Made by a program: the position numbers and the translations under genes. A DNA stretch of 64,000 bases from Sinorhizobium sp. A49 (GTDB lineage: Bacteria > Pseudomonadota > Alphaproteobacteria > Rhizobiales > Rhizobiaceae). Shown in pieces: positions 20,353 to 29,557 of the stretch. The notes under the pieces were generated by a model. The model had not been told where the DNA came from, did no database searches, and saw only the letters and a program-made list of their open reading frames with translations. The stretch is from NCBI RefSeq assembly GCF_002002725.1, contig NZ_MUNW01000063.1:1-64000 (forward strand). The letters are read 5' to 3'. The number at the start of each line of letters is the position of its first letter. The first letter of the stretch is position 1.

Positions 20353-20688
20353 ATGTTGCTTGCGCTTGCGCTGCTCACCAGCCTGCTGACGGATCAGCCC
20401 ATCCTGCCAAACCCGCAGGGGAGCAACGCGGTCCCCGATTATTTCAACAACCGTTCGGACCAGCCCGTCGTGCCGAACCCGCAGGGGAACAAGGCGATCC
20501 CCGACTATTTCAAGAACAACCCGATGGGCGGCGGCCAGTCCGGGTTTCGCGGCGGCCAACCCGGGGTGACGATCTGCAATCTCAACGGCCAGGACATGCG
20601 CGGGCAGTTCAAGATCTGCCGCTATGACTGCGGCACGGAGATCACGATCGACCAACGTGTCGTCTGTCCGTTCATCCAGCAGCGATAA
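20353..20688 (+). CDS. Small secreted-looking protein with a duplicated 22-residue motif
   Basis: A 111-aa protein with a short hydrophobic N-terminus (MLLALALLTSLL). Two adjacent copies of a 22-residue unit follow, around QPILPNPQGSNAVPDYF and QPVVPNPQGNKAIPDYF. Next come a glycine-rich stretch and a cysteine-containing tail (TICNLNG, KICRYDCG, RVVCPF). Four cysteines in the tail suggest disulfides outside the cytoplasm. GAGGAAG lies 5 bases before the ATG, a strong site. No family is recognised. It sits between nadQ and nadC but is on its own strand context. Confidence 0.72.
   Translation: MLLALALLTSLLTDQPILPNPQGSNAVPDYFNNRSDQPVVPNPQGNKAIPDYFKNNPMGGGQSGFRGGQPGVTICNLNGQDMRGQFKICRYDCGTEITIDQRVVCPFIQQR
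20390..20521. repeat. Two 66-bp tandem coding repeats
   Basis: Copy 1 (20390-20455) and copy 2 (20456-20521) have the same 66-bp spacing and encode the doubled motif of the small secreted protein. They differ at scattered, mostly synonymous or conservative positions (for example GATTATTTC against GACTATTTC), so the duplication is old and selected at the protein level. Confidence 0.85.
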
Positions 20689-20800
20689 CGCCGGCCTCAG
20701 TTGCGCCGGCGGTCACTGGACAATTCTCCAAACCGGAATCGATTGAAGGCGTTGTCTGGCACGCTTCAAGCGTCGTCGCGGCCGCTACGCATCACGTGAT

Positions 20801-21709
20801 TCAGCGCTTGATCGCGATGTCGAGACCGATGTCGAGCGTCGGTGCCGCCATGGTGATCTTGGAGGTCGAGATATAGTCGACGCCGGTCTCGGCGATGGCG
20901 CGGACTGTGTCGATCCTGACATTGCCCGAAGCTTCCAGGCGCGTGCGCCTGGGATCGACCGCATAGGTCTCGGCGCCAAGCTGCCAATGGGCGGCATTGA
21001 TGGCGACCGCCTCGCGCAGGCGCTCCGGGCCCATATTGTCGAGCAGGATGACGTCGGGCGTCGCCGTCAGCGCCTCGCGCATCTGGTCGAGGCCATCGAC
21101 CTCGATCTCGATCTTGACCAGATGACCGCAATAGGCGCGGGCCGCATGTACGGCGCCGGCGACGCCGCCGGAGACGGCAATGTGGTTGTCCTTGATCAGC
21201 ACGGCGTCGTCGAGGCCGTAGCGGTGGTTGGAACCACCGCCGAGACGCACTGCGTATTTCTCCAAAGCACGCAAGCCGGGAATTGTCTTGCGCGTGCAGC
21301 AGACCTTTGCGCGCGTATGGGCAATCTCGTCGGCAAATTTCGCCGTGTAGGTGGCAATGCCGGAGAGATGCATGAGGAAGTTCAAGCCGACGCGTTCAGC
21401 TGACAGAAGCCCGCGGGCGCGGCCGGAGATCCGGGCAATATCGGTTCCCGGCGTCACCCGATCGCCGTCTGCAACCAGAGCCTCGAAGACGATGGAAGGG
21501 TCGACGAGCCGGAACGCCGTGCGTGCCAGCTCGAGCCCGGCAACCACGCCGGGATCGCGCGCGTTCATGCCGGCCGTTGCCGTCAGCTCCGGCCCGATGG
21601 TCGACAGGGTGGTGATGTCGCCGGCACGGCCGAGATCTTCGAGCAAGGCGGCTCGCACCTGATCTTCGACCATCAGGGCGGGCAATTCGGGGCGAAGGGC
21701 TGCGATCAT
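20801..21709 (-). CDS. nadC: Nicotinate-nucleotide pyrophosphorylase (quinolinate phosphoribosyltransferase)
   Basis: The product converts quinolinate and PRPP to nicotinate mononucleotide, the step that joins de novo synthesis to the common NAD pathway. It is 302 aa. Family landmarks are RKTIPGLRALEKYAVRLGGG with the substrate-binding Arg/Lys residues, HRYGLDDAVLIKDNH and the C-terminal GVDYISTSKIT. It is the last of nadA-nadB-nadC, 54 bp after nadB. No stem-loop with a U-run is evident after its stop. Confidence 0.96.
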   Translation of the reverse strand: MIAALRPELPALMVEDQVRAALLEDLGRAGDITTLSTIGPELTATAGMNARDPGVVAGLELARTAFRLVDPSIVFEALVADGDRVTPGTDIARISGRARGLLSAERVGLNFLMHLSGIATYTAKFADEIAHTRAKVCCTRKTIPGLRALEKYAVRLGGGSNHRYGLDDAVLIKDNHIAVSGGVAGAVHAARAYCGHLVKIEIEVDGLDQMREALTATPDVILLDNMGPERLREAVAINAAHWQLGAETYAVDPRRTRLEASGNVRIDTVRAIAETGVDYISTSKITMAAPTLDIGLDIAIKR

Positions 21710-21763
21710 CTGGTCGTTTTTCCTGTCTGTATTCTCAAGGCGCAGGGCATGACGCCGTCATGC

Positions 21764-23362
21764 TCAGGCCGATTCAGTTTCCGCGACTTCGGCCGCCAGA
21801 CGGTTCGCTTCCGCGAGCGTCAGGTAGGTCCGGCGGCGCCATTCCGGCTGCTCCGAAGGACAGTCGGCGCGGTAGTGACCGCCGCGGCTCTCGGTTCGGC
21901 GAAGCGCTCCGACCGCGATCAGCTTGGCGGTGGTCAGGATGTTGGTGAAGCGCATGCGTGCATTGTCGCGCTCGAGCGCCGAGATCTGGCGGATTGCCCG
22001 CAGCAGGCTTTCGCGCGTCCTGACGACGCCGACGCACTCGCTCATCAGGCTACGCAGAACCGTGAGCTGCGGGCTGTCTTCCACCGTGACGGGATCGTCG
22101 TTTTCACCGGCATTGTCGCCCCATTGGGTCAGCTGCGGCGTCGGCAGGGTGCCCTTGATGTTTTCGGCGATGCGCGCGGCGAAGACCACGGCTTCCAGCA
22201 GTGAATTGGAGGCGAGCCGGTTGGCGCCGTGCACGCCGGTCGACGTCACTTCGCCGGCTGCCCAAAGACCGTCGATCGAGGTACGGCCTTCGGCATCCGT
22301 CAGCACGCCGCCCATGTGGTAATGCACCGCCGGCACGACCGGGATCGGCTGCGTCACCGGATCGATGCCGGCGCCGATGCAGGAGGCATAGACCGTCGGG
22401 AACATATCCGGGAAATGCTTGCCGACCGCCTTGGTACAATCGAGAAACGCACCGCGCCCGGCCTGAACCTCGGCAAAGACGCCGCGCGAGACGATGTCGC
22501 GTGGAGCAAGTTCGCCATCCGGGTGAATGTCGAGCATGAAGCGATGCCCGGCCGAATTGATGAGCTGTGCGCCGTCGCCGCGCAAGGCTTCGGTCGCCAG
22601 CGGCGCCGGATCCTTGCCAATGTTGATGGCCGTCGGGTGGAACTGGACGAATTCCGGATCGGCGATGATCGCCCCTGCCCTGGCCGCCATACCGAGACCC
22701 TGGCCGCAGGCTTCCCATGGGTTGGTCGTCACCGCATAGAGGTGGCCGATGCCGCCGGAGCACAGGACCACGGCGCGCGCCGGGAAGGAAACGCGCTTCT
22801 TCGACTGGCCGGCATCCGGCCGGGCAATGACGCCGGAGATGAAGCGACCCTCGCGCACCAGCTCTTCGACCACGTAGCCTTCGATGACTCGGATCGATGG
22901 CGTATTGCGCACCGCCGTGATCAGCGCTTCCATGATCGCCTTACCGGCCATGTCGCCCTTGACGCGAACGATACGGCGCTCCGAATGAGCGGCCTCGCGC
23001 GACAGGATCAGCTTGCCCTCGAGATCGCGGTCGAAGGGAACGCCATAATCAAGCAGATCGTGAATCCGCGCCGGGCCTTCGGCCACCATCATGCGCGTCA
23101 TCTTCTCGTCGACGATGCCGGCCCCCGCCGTCAGCGTGTCGGCGACGTGTTTTTCGAAGGTATCGCCGGGGCTCATTGCCGCTGCAATGCCCCCTTGCGC
23201 CCAGGCCGACGAGGCGCCGTGGCCGATCGGGGCTGCGGCAAGAATGGTGACAGGCCTCGGGCTGAGCTTCAGCGCGCAGAAGAGGCCCGCAAGGCCGCCG
23301 CCGACGATAACGATGTCGTCAATCCCGTTGAAGGACTGCGGGCGGAAATGATCTCTCAGCAT
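21764..23362 (-). CDS. nadB: L-aspartate oxidase
   Basis: A 532-aa flavoprotein that oxidises aspartate to iminoaspartate for quinolinate synthesis. The FAD dinucleotide fold [15 protein letters not shown] lies near residue 18. Catalytic-region motifs [13 protein letters not shown] and [10 protein letters not shown] identify the succinate dehydrogenase/fumarate reductase/NadB family. The C-terminal helical domain is complete. The ATG at 23362 has GGAGAG about 8 bases upstream. It lies 55 bp after nadA and 54 bp before nadC. Confidence 0.96.
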   Translation of the reverse strand: MLRDHFRPQSFNGIDDIVIVGGGLAGLFCALKLSPRPVTILAAAPIGHGASSAWAQGGIAAAMSPGDTFEKHVADTLTAGAGIVDEKMTRMMVAEGPARIHDLLDYGVPFDRDLEGKLILSREAAHSERRIVRVKGDMAGKAIMEALITAVRNTPSIRVIEGYVVEELVREGRFISGVIARPDAGQSKKRVSFPARAVVLCSGGIGHLYAVTTNPWEACGQGLGMAARAGAIIADPEFVQFHPTAINIGKDPAPLATEALRGDGAQLINSAGHRFMLDIHPDGELAPRDIVSRGVFAEVQAGRGAFLDCTKAVGKHFPDMFPTVYASCIGAGIDPVTQPIPVVPAVHYHMGGVLTDAEGRTSIDGLWAAGEVTSTGVHGANRLASNSLLEAVVFAARIAENIKGTLPTPQLTQWGDNAGENDDPVTVEDSPQLTVLRSLMSECVGVVRTRESLLRAIRQISALERDNARMRFTNILTTAKLIAVGALRRTESRGGHYRADCPSEQPEWRRRTYLTLAEANRLAAEVAETESA

Positions 23363-23417
23363 GATACGGCTCTCCTCCAGCGCATGCTTGTATGCCGGGC
23401 CTTTCGCCCGACAGGTG

Positions 23418-24497
23418 TTATTGCTTGAGGTTGACCATGCGCTCGACTGCCAGGCGCGCCCGATCGGCGATCGCCGGATCGACCAGAACCTCTTCCGTCA
23501 TGGTCAGCAGGCTGTCGAGGATCTTCGGCAGCGTGATGCGCTTCATATGCGGACAGAGATTGCATGGCTTGATGAACTCCACGCCCTCGATCTCGGCCTG
23601 AATGTTCGACGCCATCGAGCATTCGGTGACGAGCAGCACCTTAGACGGCCTGTTATCCTTGACGTAGTTGATCATGCCCGATGTCGAACCAGCGAAATCG
23701 CAGACGGCGATGACATCCGGGTGGCATTCGGGATGACCGATGATCTCGAGGCCCGGATTGGCTTCCTTGTAGGCGAGCAGTTCGGCGGCGGTGAAGCGCT
23801 CGTGCACCTCGCAATGGCCCTTCCAGGTGAGGATCTTCTTGTTGGTCTGGCGCGCGACGTTCATGGCGAGATATTCGTCGGGGATGCACAGCACCGTGTC
23901 CGAGGCGAAGCTTTCGACGACCGCAAGCACGTTCGACGAGGTGCAGCAGATGTCGGTTTCGGCCTTCACGTCGGCGGAGGTGTTGACATAGGTGACGACG
24001 GGAACGCCGGGGTAACGCTGCTTCAACAAGCGCACATCCGCCCCGGTGATCGATTCCGACAGCGAGCAGCCGGCCTTGGCGTCCGGGATCAGCACCGTCT
24101 TTTCCGGGCTCAACAGCTTGGAGGTCTCAGCCATGAAGTGAACGCCGCACTGGATGATGATTTCGGCATCGACCTTGCTGGCGTCCCGGGCAAGCTGCAG
24201 CGAATCGCCGACGATATCGGCGACGCAGTGGAAAATATCCGGGGTCTGGTAATTGTGCGCGAGAATGACGGCGTTGCGCTCCTTCTTCAGCCGGTTGATG
24301 GCATGAACGTATGGCGCATAGACCGGCCACTCGATCGCCGGAATGAAGTCCTTCACCTTCTCGTAGAGGCGCTCCGTCTCGCGCGCGACCGCTGGCGTGA
24401 AGGCAAGCTCGGGTCTTTCGATGATGCCGAAGCGCTGGGCGGCGCTGACAAAAACCGGGCTCGCCACGCCTTGCGTGCGGGTATCAAGCTGCGTCAT
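23418..24497 (-). CDS. nadA: Quinolinate synthase A
   Basis: A 359-aa [4Fe-4S] enzyme condensing iminoaspartate with dihydroxyacetone phosphate to quinolinate. Likely cluster ligands are Cys117 ([10 protein letters not shown]), Cys229 (GHCEVHE) and one of the cysteines at 312-315 (CNLCPHMK). AHNYQ near residue 80 is the family substrate motif. GGAGA stands about 6 bases before the ATG. It is first in nadABC. Between 36 and 66 bases upstream lies the perfect palindrome that I propose as the NadQ operator. Confidence 0.97.
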   Translation of the reverse strand: MTQLDTRTQGVASPVFVSAAQRFGIIERPELAFTPAVARETERLYEKVKDFIPAIEWPVYAPYVHAINRLKKERNAVILAHNYQTPDIFHCVADIVGDSLQLARDASKVDAEIIIQCGVHFMAETSKLLSPEKTVLIPDAKAGCSLSESITGADVRLLKQRYPGVPVVTYVNTSADVKAETDICCTSSNVLAVVESFASDTVLCIPDEYLAMNVARQTNKKILTWKGHCEVHERFTAAELLAYKEANPGLEIIGHPECHPDVIAVCDFAGSTSGMINYVKDNRPSKVLLVTECSMASNIQAEIEGVEFIKPCNLCPHMKRITLPKILDSLLTMTEEVLVDPAIADRARLAVERMVNLKQ

Positions 24498-24532
24498 CGA
24501 AGTCTCCTCTCCGCCCCTCTCTCGGGCGGCTC

Positions 24533-24563
24533 TTCAATTATGCTCAAACTGAGCATAATTGAA
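24533..24563. promoter_or_regulatory. Perfect 14-bp inverted repeat upstream of nadA, probable NadQ operator
   Basis: The arms TTCAATTATGCTCA (24533-24546) and TGAGCATAATTGAA (24550-24563) are exact reverse complements separated by AAC. The site lies 36-66 bases upstream of the nadA start. On the minus strand, TATGCT within it could act as a -10 box, with TTGCCG about 18 bases before. A regulator bound here would block nadABC transcription. Assignment to NadQ rests on the nearby nadQ gene and on the known control of nadABC by this family, not on a motif search. Confidence 0.8.
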
Positions 24564-24564
24564 C

Positions 24565-24587
24565 CAAAACAAAAGCGGCAAAGCCGC
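24565..24587 (-). terminator. Short hairpin with U-run before the nadA operator
   Basis: On the minus strand GCGGC-TTT-GCCGC (24587-24575) is followed by TTTTGTTTT (24574-24566). It has the form of a small intrinsic terminator for the upstream MFS gene, and it would insulate nadABC from readthrough. The five-pair stem is weak, and the same bases overlap the possible nadA -35 region. Confidence 0.45.
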
Positions 24588-24620
24588 ATGGGTTGATTTA
24601 GAAAGTTTTGTGACAGATTT

Positions 24621-24659
24621 CAAGAACGCAACGCCGCATTTCGCAACGTTGCGTTCTTG
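24621..24659. repeat. 13-bp inverted repeat between the MFS gene and nadA
   Basis: CAAGAACGCAACG (24621-24633) and CGTTGCGTTCTTG (24647-24659) match perfectly around a 13-base spacer. CGCAACGTTGCG inside it (24642-24653) is also a perfect palindrome. It starts 9 bases beyond the MFS stop and could fold as a terminator stem, but only AAAT follows, so a protein-binding role is possible. Confidence 0.6.
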
Positions 24660-24667
24660 GATTTCTT

Positions 24668-25906
24668 TCAGGCCATGGCCGGACGGGGAACCGCTTTCTC
24701 CTCGATCGGCCAATGAACCACGGCTGCAAACAGGCCGAGCGCCACACCCAGCCACCACACCGGATCGTAGGAACCGAAGTGATCGTAGAGGTAGCCGCCC
24801 ATCCACACGCCCAGGAACGAACCGACCTGGTGCGAGAGGAAGACGATGCCGCCGAGCAGCCCGAGATGGCGCGTGCCGAACATGATGGCGACCAGCGCAT
24901 TCGTCGGCGGCACGGTCGAAAGCCAGAGCAAGCCCATGACGATCGCAAAGATGATGACCGAGGTGGGCGACTGCGGCAGCAGCAGGAATGCGGTGACGGC
25001 GACCGAGCGGGCAATGTAGATCCAGGCCAGGAAGTAAGGCTTGGAATAGCGTTGGCCGATGAAGCCGGCAGACAGCGAGCCGATGATGTTGAAGAAGCCG
25101 ATCAGCGCCAGCGCGATGACGGCGTAGCGGGCGTCGATGCCGATGTCGCCGATATAGGCGGGGAAATGCGCGGTGATGAACGCCACCTGGTAACCGCAGA
25201 CGAAAAAGCCCGACACCAGCAGCAGGTAGCTCTTGTGTCCGAGTGCTTCCTTGAGCGCCTCGCCGATCGACTGCTTGTACTGCGCTTCTGACTGACGGCC
25301 GGAAGACGAGTTGCCGCGCAGGGGAATGGCGACGAAGGGCACGATCAGCATCAGGATGCCGAGATAGACAAGGCTGTCGGACCAGCCGTAGGCCGAGATC
25401 AACCCCTGGCTCAGTGGCGCAAACAGGAACATGCCGGCAGACCCGGCCGCCGTGCAGATGCCGAAAGCCATCGAGCGTTGCTCAGGCGTCACGTTGCGGG
25501 CAAAGGCGGAGAGCAGGATGCCGAACGAGCCGGAGCCGACGGCCATGCCGATCAGCACGCCGCCGCCGATGTGCAGCCAGATCGGCGCATCGGCATGGGC
25601 CATGATGAAGAGGCCGGAGGCATAGAGAAGCCCGGACATGGTCAGCACCCTCCAGGTGCCGAACTTGTCGGCGATGGCGCCGAAGAAAGGCTGGCTCACG
25701 CCCCAGCAGAGGTTCTGCAATGCCATCGCCAGGCCGAAGGTTGTGCGGTCCCACCCGGTCTCGGCGAGCATCGGCAGCTGGAAGAAGCCCATCGCCGAGC
25801 GCGGACCGAAGGTGAGCATCGCAACGATCGACCCGGCGACGATGATCAGCCAGGGCATTTCCTGGCGAACGCTCGACGGCGCAGATGCTCCCGATATGGC
25901 GGACAT
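24668..25906 (-). CDS. MFS transporter
   Basis: A 412-aa major facilitator protein with about 12 transmembrane segments. The conserved loop after helix 2 reads GAIADKFGTWRVL (motif A). The N-terminus PWLIIVAGSIVAMLTFGPRSAMGFF resembles oxalate/monocarboxylate-type (OFA/MCT-like) carriers. GGAGAAG precedes the ATG at 25906 by about 6 bases, so that start is preferred over an in-frame codon 20 residues earlier. It lies 106 bp after the AraC gene on the same strand and may be controlled by it. The substrate is unknown. Confidence 0.88.
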   Translation of the reverse strand: MSAISGASAPSSVRQEMPWLIIVAGSIVAMLTFGPRSAMGFFQLPMLAETGWDRTTFGLAMALQNLCWGVSQPFFGAIADKFGTWRVLTMSGLLYASGLFIMAHADAPIWLHIGGGVLIGMAVGSGSFGILLSAFARNVTPEQRSMAFGICTAAGSAGMFLFAPLSQGLISAYGWSDSLVYLGILMLIVPFVAIPLRGNSSSGRQSEAQYKQSIGEALKEALGHKSYLLLVSGFFVCGYQVAFITAHFPAYIGDIGIDARYAVIALALIGFFNIIGSLSAGFIGQRYSKPYFLAWIYIARSVAVTAFLLLPQSPTSVIIFAIVMGLLWLSTVPPTNALVAIMFGTRHLGLLGGIVFLSHQVGSFLGVWMGGYLYDHFGSYDPVWWLGVALGLFAAVVHWPIEEKAVPRPAMA

Positions 25907-26012
25907 GGATCTTCTCCTGATGACGAGCCAAGATCCTACGCGGGCGCTAAAATAGATAAAAGCCAATTAAATTGACGACGCGATCACCGGAATTGATGGC
26001 GACGGAAACCGC

Positions 26013-26879
26013 TCATCTGTTTCCCTGGAACCGCTGGCGGAACTGCCGAGGTGTCATGCCCTTCTGCGTCTTGAACTGGCGGTTGAAATTGGCGATCGAG
26101 CGATAGCCGACCATCTCTGCCGCATGGGCGATGGATTTTTCGGTGCCTGAAAGCAGCGCACAGGCCTCGCCGATCCTGAGCCGCATCAGATACTCCGAGA
26201 TCGGCATATCGAGATGGCGCAGGAACAGGCGGTGCAGGCCAGAGAGGCTGAGGGCGGCAATATCCGCAAGCTCGTCCATGGAAGGGTTTTCGGCATAGTT
26301 CAGATGGATATGGTCGAGCACGCGATCGAGACGACCACGATCGACGGCTCGACCCGAAGGTGCGACGACCCGGTTCGACAAGGGGGCTGCTCGTTCGTCG
26401 CGCGCAAGGATCGTCAACAGGGCAAGGACGTCCGGCAAACGCTCCTCGGGCGCAAGGGTTCGCAGCCGCTCGAACAACGGTCGAACCCGCCGCGCGGCCC
26501 CATCCGAGAAATGCAGGCCGGGTGCGGAGCGATCGAACATTGCCCTCACGGCGCCGAGCTCGACGAAGCCGTCCTGCATCCGCTCGACCCATTCGGGATG
26601 AAACCAGAGCACCAGCGCGACATGGGGCGCCTCTTCAACGACCTTGGAGGCGGAATGCCAGGTGTGCGGCAGGTTCGACCCCACAAGCACGAGATCGCCA
26701 TCGTCATAGGTGCCGATGTGATCGCCGACGAAACGCTGCCCACGCGAGTTCAGCGTCAGGGTCAATTCGAATTCCGGATGATGATGCCACTGAAACGGAA
26801 TGCGATCGTCGAGCCGTCGGTCGAGCAGGATCGACGATGCATCTGTCGGCCGGAGAATCTTCTGAAGAACGGCCTTCAT
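26013..26879 (-). CDS. AraC-family transcriptional regulator with cupin domain
   Basis: A 288-aa regulator. The N-terminal cupin-like sensor holds HHHPEFELTLTLNSRGQRFVG, and the C-terminal pair of helix-turn-helix motifs holds LSLSGLHRLFLRHLDMPISEY and IAHAAEMVGYRSIANFNRQF. It ends in the standard KGMTPRQFRQRF. The start is the ATG at 26879 (MKAVLQKIL). It is divergent from a PhyH-like dioxygenase (129 bp between them) and upstream of the MFS transporter. It probably regulates one or both; the inducer is unknown. Confidence 0.9.
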   Translation of the reverse strand: MKAVLQKILRPTDASSILLDRRLDDRIPFQWHHHPEFELTLTLNSRGQRFVGDHIGTYDDGDLVLVGSNLPHTWHSASKVVEEAPHVALVLWFHPEWVERMQDGFVELGAVRAMFDRSAPGLHFSDGAARRVRPLFERLRTLAPEERLPDVLALLTILARDERAAPLSNRVVAPSGRAVDRGRLDRVLDHIHLNYAENPSMDELADIAALSLSGLHRLFLRHLDMPISEYLMRLRIGEACALLSGTEKSIAHAAEMVGYRSIANFNRQFKTQKGMTPRQFRQRFQGNR

Positions 26880-27008
26880 ATTGCACCCCGCTCGCTGACT
26901 ACGCCAGATTAATATCATTTCCTGCTTTAGGAAGGCAACATGCCAGCCACCAAACGGCTAATCTTCGTGCATCGACAGACAGACGCAGATCCAGAGGAGC
27001 CCAAGCTC

Positions 27009-27932
27009 ATGCTCAGAGACAGCCACCCCACCACCGCCGCGGAAACTCAACTCAAGGACATCAAGAAGCGCTTGCCGCTGCGCGTGCTTTCGGAGGTGGA
27101 CTGGCAGCACTGGATCACCAAGGGTTACGTCATCGTCCGGCAGGCCGTGCCCGCCGCCAATGTCGAGCGGCTTGTCGATCTGCTCTGGCGCTTCGACGAG
27201 AAAGCCCCCGCCGACCCTTCGACCTGGTACGCGCCGCAGCGCCGCGAGCACAAGATGAAGGAGCTCAACAACACCGGCATGCTGGAGATCTACAATCACC
27301 AGTATCTCTGGGACAATCGCCAGGAGCCGCGCATCTACGGCGCCTTCGTCGATATCTGGGACCGGGAGGACCTTTGGGTGACGATCGACCGCGCCAACCT
27401 CAACCCGCCGAAGAAGGTCAAAGGCAATCCCAACGGATTCATCCATTGGGACGTCGACACCTCGATCCGGCCGCTGCCCATCGGCGTCCAGGGCGTGCTC
27501 AGCCTGAAGAAGCAGGACGGCGACGTCGGCGGGTTTCAGTGCGTTCCGGAACTATTTGAGAATTTCGAGGCCTGGGAGACGACTCAGGCCGCGGACAGAG
27601 ATCCCATGCACCCCGACATGGCGGGCCTCTCGACCGTCAACATCGAAATGGAGGCCGGCGACCTGATGATCTTCAACAGCCTGCTTGCCCATGGCGTGCG
27701 GCCCAACCATTCCGATGGAAGGGTGCGCATGGCGCAGTACATTTCCATGCATCCGGCCGAATGGGACAATAGGGCCGAGCGCGAAGAACGCGTGCGGCTC
27801 TGGCGCGAGCTCGACCATCCGAAACGCGACGCGTTTCCCGGCGATCCGCGCGAATGGGAAAAGCACCATGCGGCGCCCGCGAACCTCTCGGACCTCGGCG
27901 CCAAGCTGCTCGGCGTCACGCCCTGGTTCTGA
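27009..27932 (+). CDS. Phytanoyl-CoA dioxygenase-family Fe(II)/2-oxoglutarate enzyme
   Basis: A 307-aa protein of the PhyH superfamily. The iron triad is visible as HWDVDT (HxD, about residue 142) and the distal histidine in LLAHGVRPNHS. Arg in DGRVRMAQY probably binds 2-oxoglutarate. GAGGAG lies 9 bases before the ATG at 27009, which decides against the ATG 23 codons upstream. It is divergent from the AraC regulator. The substrate is unknown; family members hydroxylate fatty acyl-CoAs, ectoine and many small molecules. Confidence 0.85.
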   Translation: MLRDSHPTTAAETQLKDIKKRLPLRVLSEVDWQHWITKGYVIVRQAVPAANVERLVDLLWRFDEKAPADPSTWYAPQRREHKMKELNNTGMLEIYNHQYLWDNRQEPRIYGAFVDIWDREDLWVTIDRANLNPPKKVKGNPNGFIHWDVDTSIRPLPIGVQGVLSLKKQDGDVGGFQCVPELFENFEAWETTQAADRDPMHPDMAGLSTVNIEMEAGDLMIFNSLLAHGVRPNHSDGRVRMAQYISMHPAEWDNRAEREERVRLWRELDHPKRDAFPGDPREWEKHHAAPANLSDLGAKLLGVTPWF

Positions 27933-27961
27933 GGCGAAGAGCGCAAACGGCTTCCGCCTGT

Positions 27962-28813
27962 TCAGGCGGAAGCGCGCACCTTCATCGGCCAGCGTTCCTG
28001 ACGACGACCGACAATCCGAGCCTCGTCGCCGAGCTTCAAGACGCCCTCGCCGCGCGGCACGACGTTCCAGCCGAACAGCACGCCCGCGACGCGACGGTCG
28101 GCCGACATGCGCTTTTCGGCGAGCCCCTGGATCGGATTGCCACCGATGCGCTCGCCGGTGATCTGGTCCTGGGTGGTCATGATGCACCGGGCGCAGGGTT
28201 TGACGAAATCGAAGCGGATGCCGCCGATCTCCAGGCTCTCCCAGAAATCCTCGTCCCAGGCCGCGTCGCAATCGAGCAGGATGTTGGTGCGGAAGCGGTC
28301 CATGCCGACAGGTTCCTGCCCCTTCTCCGCCAGCGTCCTGTTGAGATCCGCAAGCGAACCGGTGGTGGTGATCAGGATAGGAAAGCCATCGGCAAAACCG
28401 ACGGGTGCGGCGGTACCGGCCCATTCGGCGCCGACGAAGCGCTCTGCCGAAGCATCCATATGGGCAAGCCTGACGGGTCGGCCGAACCAGCCCGAGAGCG
28501 TCTCGTTTGCTGCATCGTCCGCCACCGCCGCATCGACATCGCTGGCCCAGACGCGAACATCGAGCCTCTGGTCCGGGTCGAAGCGCACGGAGAGCGCCTT
28601 GTCACCCATCTTCAAATGCACGCCCCCGTCGATGTGGTTCGCCTCGACCTGGGCCAGCGCCTGCAGTTCGCGCTGGGTGATGAACCGCCCATCCGGCTCC
28701 ACCAGCATGAACCGACGATCGCCCGCAAAGCCATCGAGATTGACGGTGACCGTCTCAAGCGGGATCGCCCGGCCGCTCTTCAGCGGGTGAATGTTCAGTC
28801 CGGTCACCTTCAT
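27962..28813 (-). CDS. MOSC-domain protein
   Basis: A 283-aa protein with an N-terminal MOSC beta-barrel (MKVTGLNIHPLKSGRAIPLE) and a C-terminal MOSC domain. The C-terminal region has the conserved cysteine stretch KPCARCIMTTQDQITGERIG. MOSC proteins carry sulfur or bind the molybdenum cofactor; mARC and YcbX relatives reduce N-hydroxylated compounds. It converges on the dioxygenase gene with a 29-bp gap and stands apart from the HD gene behind it. Role is at family level only. Confidence 0.88.
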   Translation of the reverse strand: MKVTGLNIHPLKSGRAIPLETVTVNLDGFAGDRRFMLVEPDGRFITQRELQALAQVEANHIDGGVHLKMGDKALSVRFDPDQRLDVRVWASDVDAAVADDAANETLSGWFGRPVRLAHMDASAERFVGAEWAGTAAPVGFADGFPILITTTGSLADLNRTLAEKGQEPVGMDRFRTNILLDCDAAWDEDFWESLEIGGIRFDFVKPCARCIMTTQDQITGERIGGNPIQGLAEKRMSADRRVAGVLFGWNVVPRGEGVLKLGDEARIVGRRQERWPMKVRASA

Positions 28814-28891
28814 CGAAAACGCTCCGTTTAAGAAATTGATTCAGGCCGTTCGCGATCTGATTCATCGGACGGCGGCAATGGATTGAAAGAC

Positions 28892-29548
28892 TTAGATTTC
28901 ATCCAGCATCATGGCAAGCACATCGCGCAGCCGCTGCTGGCGTTCGAGCGCCAGCCTGCGGCCGGCAGCAGTCTGGAAACCATCGGCGAGCTTGAACAGC
29001 TTGACCTCGAAATGGTCGATGGCAAAGGCCTTGTCGTCGAGTTCGCGATCCTCGGCCAACGGATCGAGCGGGTCGTAGAGGCCGCTGCCCATGCGCCCGG
29101 CGATGTAGAAGCAGCGGGCAGCCCCGACCATGCCGATCGCGTCCAGCCGATCCGCATCCTGCAGGATCTTCGCCTCGATCGTCTCGGGCGCGATGTTGGC
29201 GGAAAAGCTGTGGGTGAGAATGGCATGGGCGGCCGACGCGATGTCTTCTGCCGACCAGTCGAGAGCGCGCAGAATGTCTGTGGCTTTTTCCGCGGCAAGC
29301 CTCGAGGCCTGCGTGCGATGCGGTGAGTTCTTTTCGACCGACACGCAATCATGCAGCAACACGGCAGCAGCAAGCACGCGTTCGTCGCCGCCCTCATCCA
29401 CATGGATCCGCGCCGCGTTCTTCCAGACCCGGATCAGGTGGGATGCGTCATGCGAACCGTCGTCGGCCGCGAAAGCATGCGGCAGAAGAACGGCGGCGAG
29501 TTCGGCGTGCGGTGCGAATGCCGCCGCCAATGCAGAATTGCGGGTCAT
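28892..29548 (-). CDS. HD-domain phosphohydrolase
   Basis: A 218-aa HD hydrolase with ligands in DGSHDASHL (about residues 30-38), the central LLHDCV and the later ILQDADRLDAIG. This order is typical of the YpgQ/YedJ type, which act on nucleotides or related phosphates. It follows the large DUF2339 gene by 9 bp, so the two are probably co-transcribed. Nothing in the sequence specifies the substrate. Confidence 0.87.
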   Translation of the reverse strand: MTRNSALAAAFAPHAELAAVLLPHAFAADDGSHDASHLIRVWKNAARIHVDEGGDERVLAAAVLLHDCVSVEKNSPHRTQASRLAAEKATDILRALDWSAEDIASAAHAILTHSFSANIAPETIEAKILQDADRLDAIGMVGAARCFYIAGRMGSGLYDPLDPLAEDRELDDKAFAIDHFEVKLFKLADGFQTAAGRRLALERQQRLRDVLAMMLDEI

Positions 29549-29557
29549 GGTATCAAC

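Noticed and set aside
20690-20710. GCCGGC/GCCGGC stem after the repeat protein
   Set aside because: A 6-pair stem without a following U-run is too weak to call a terminator.
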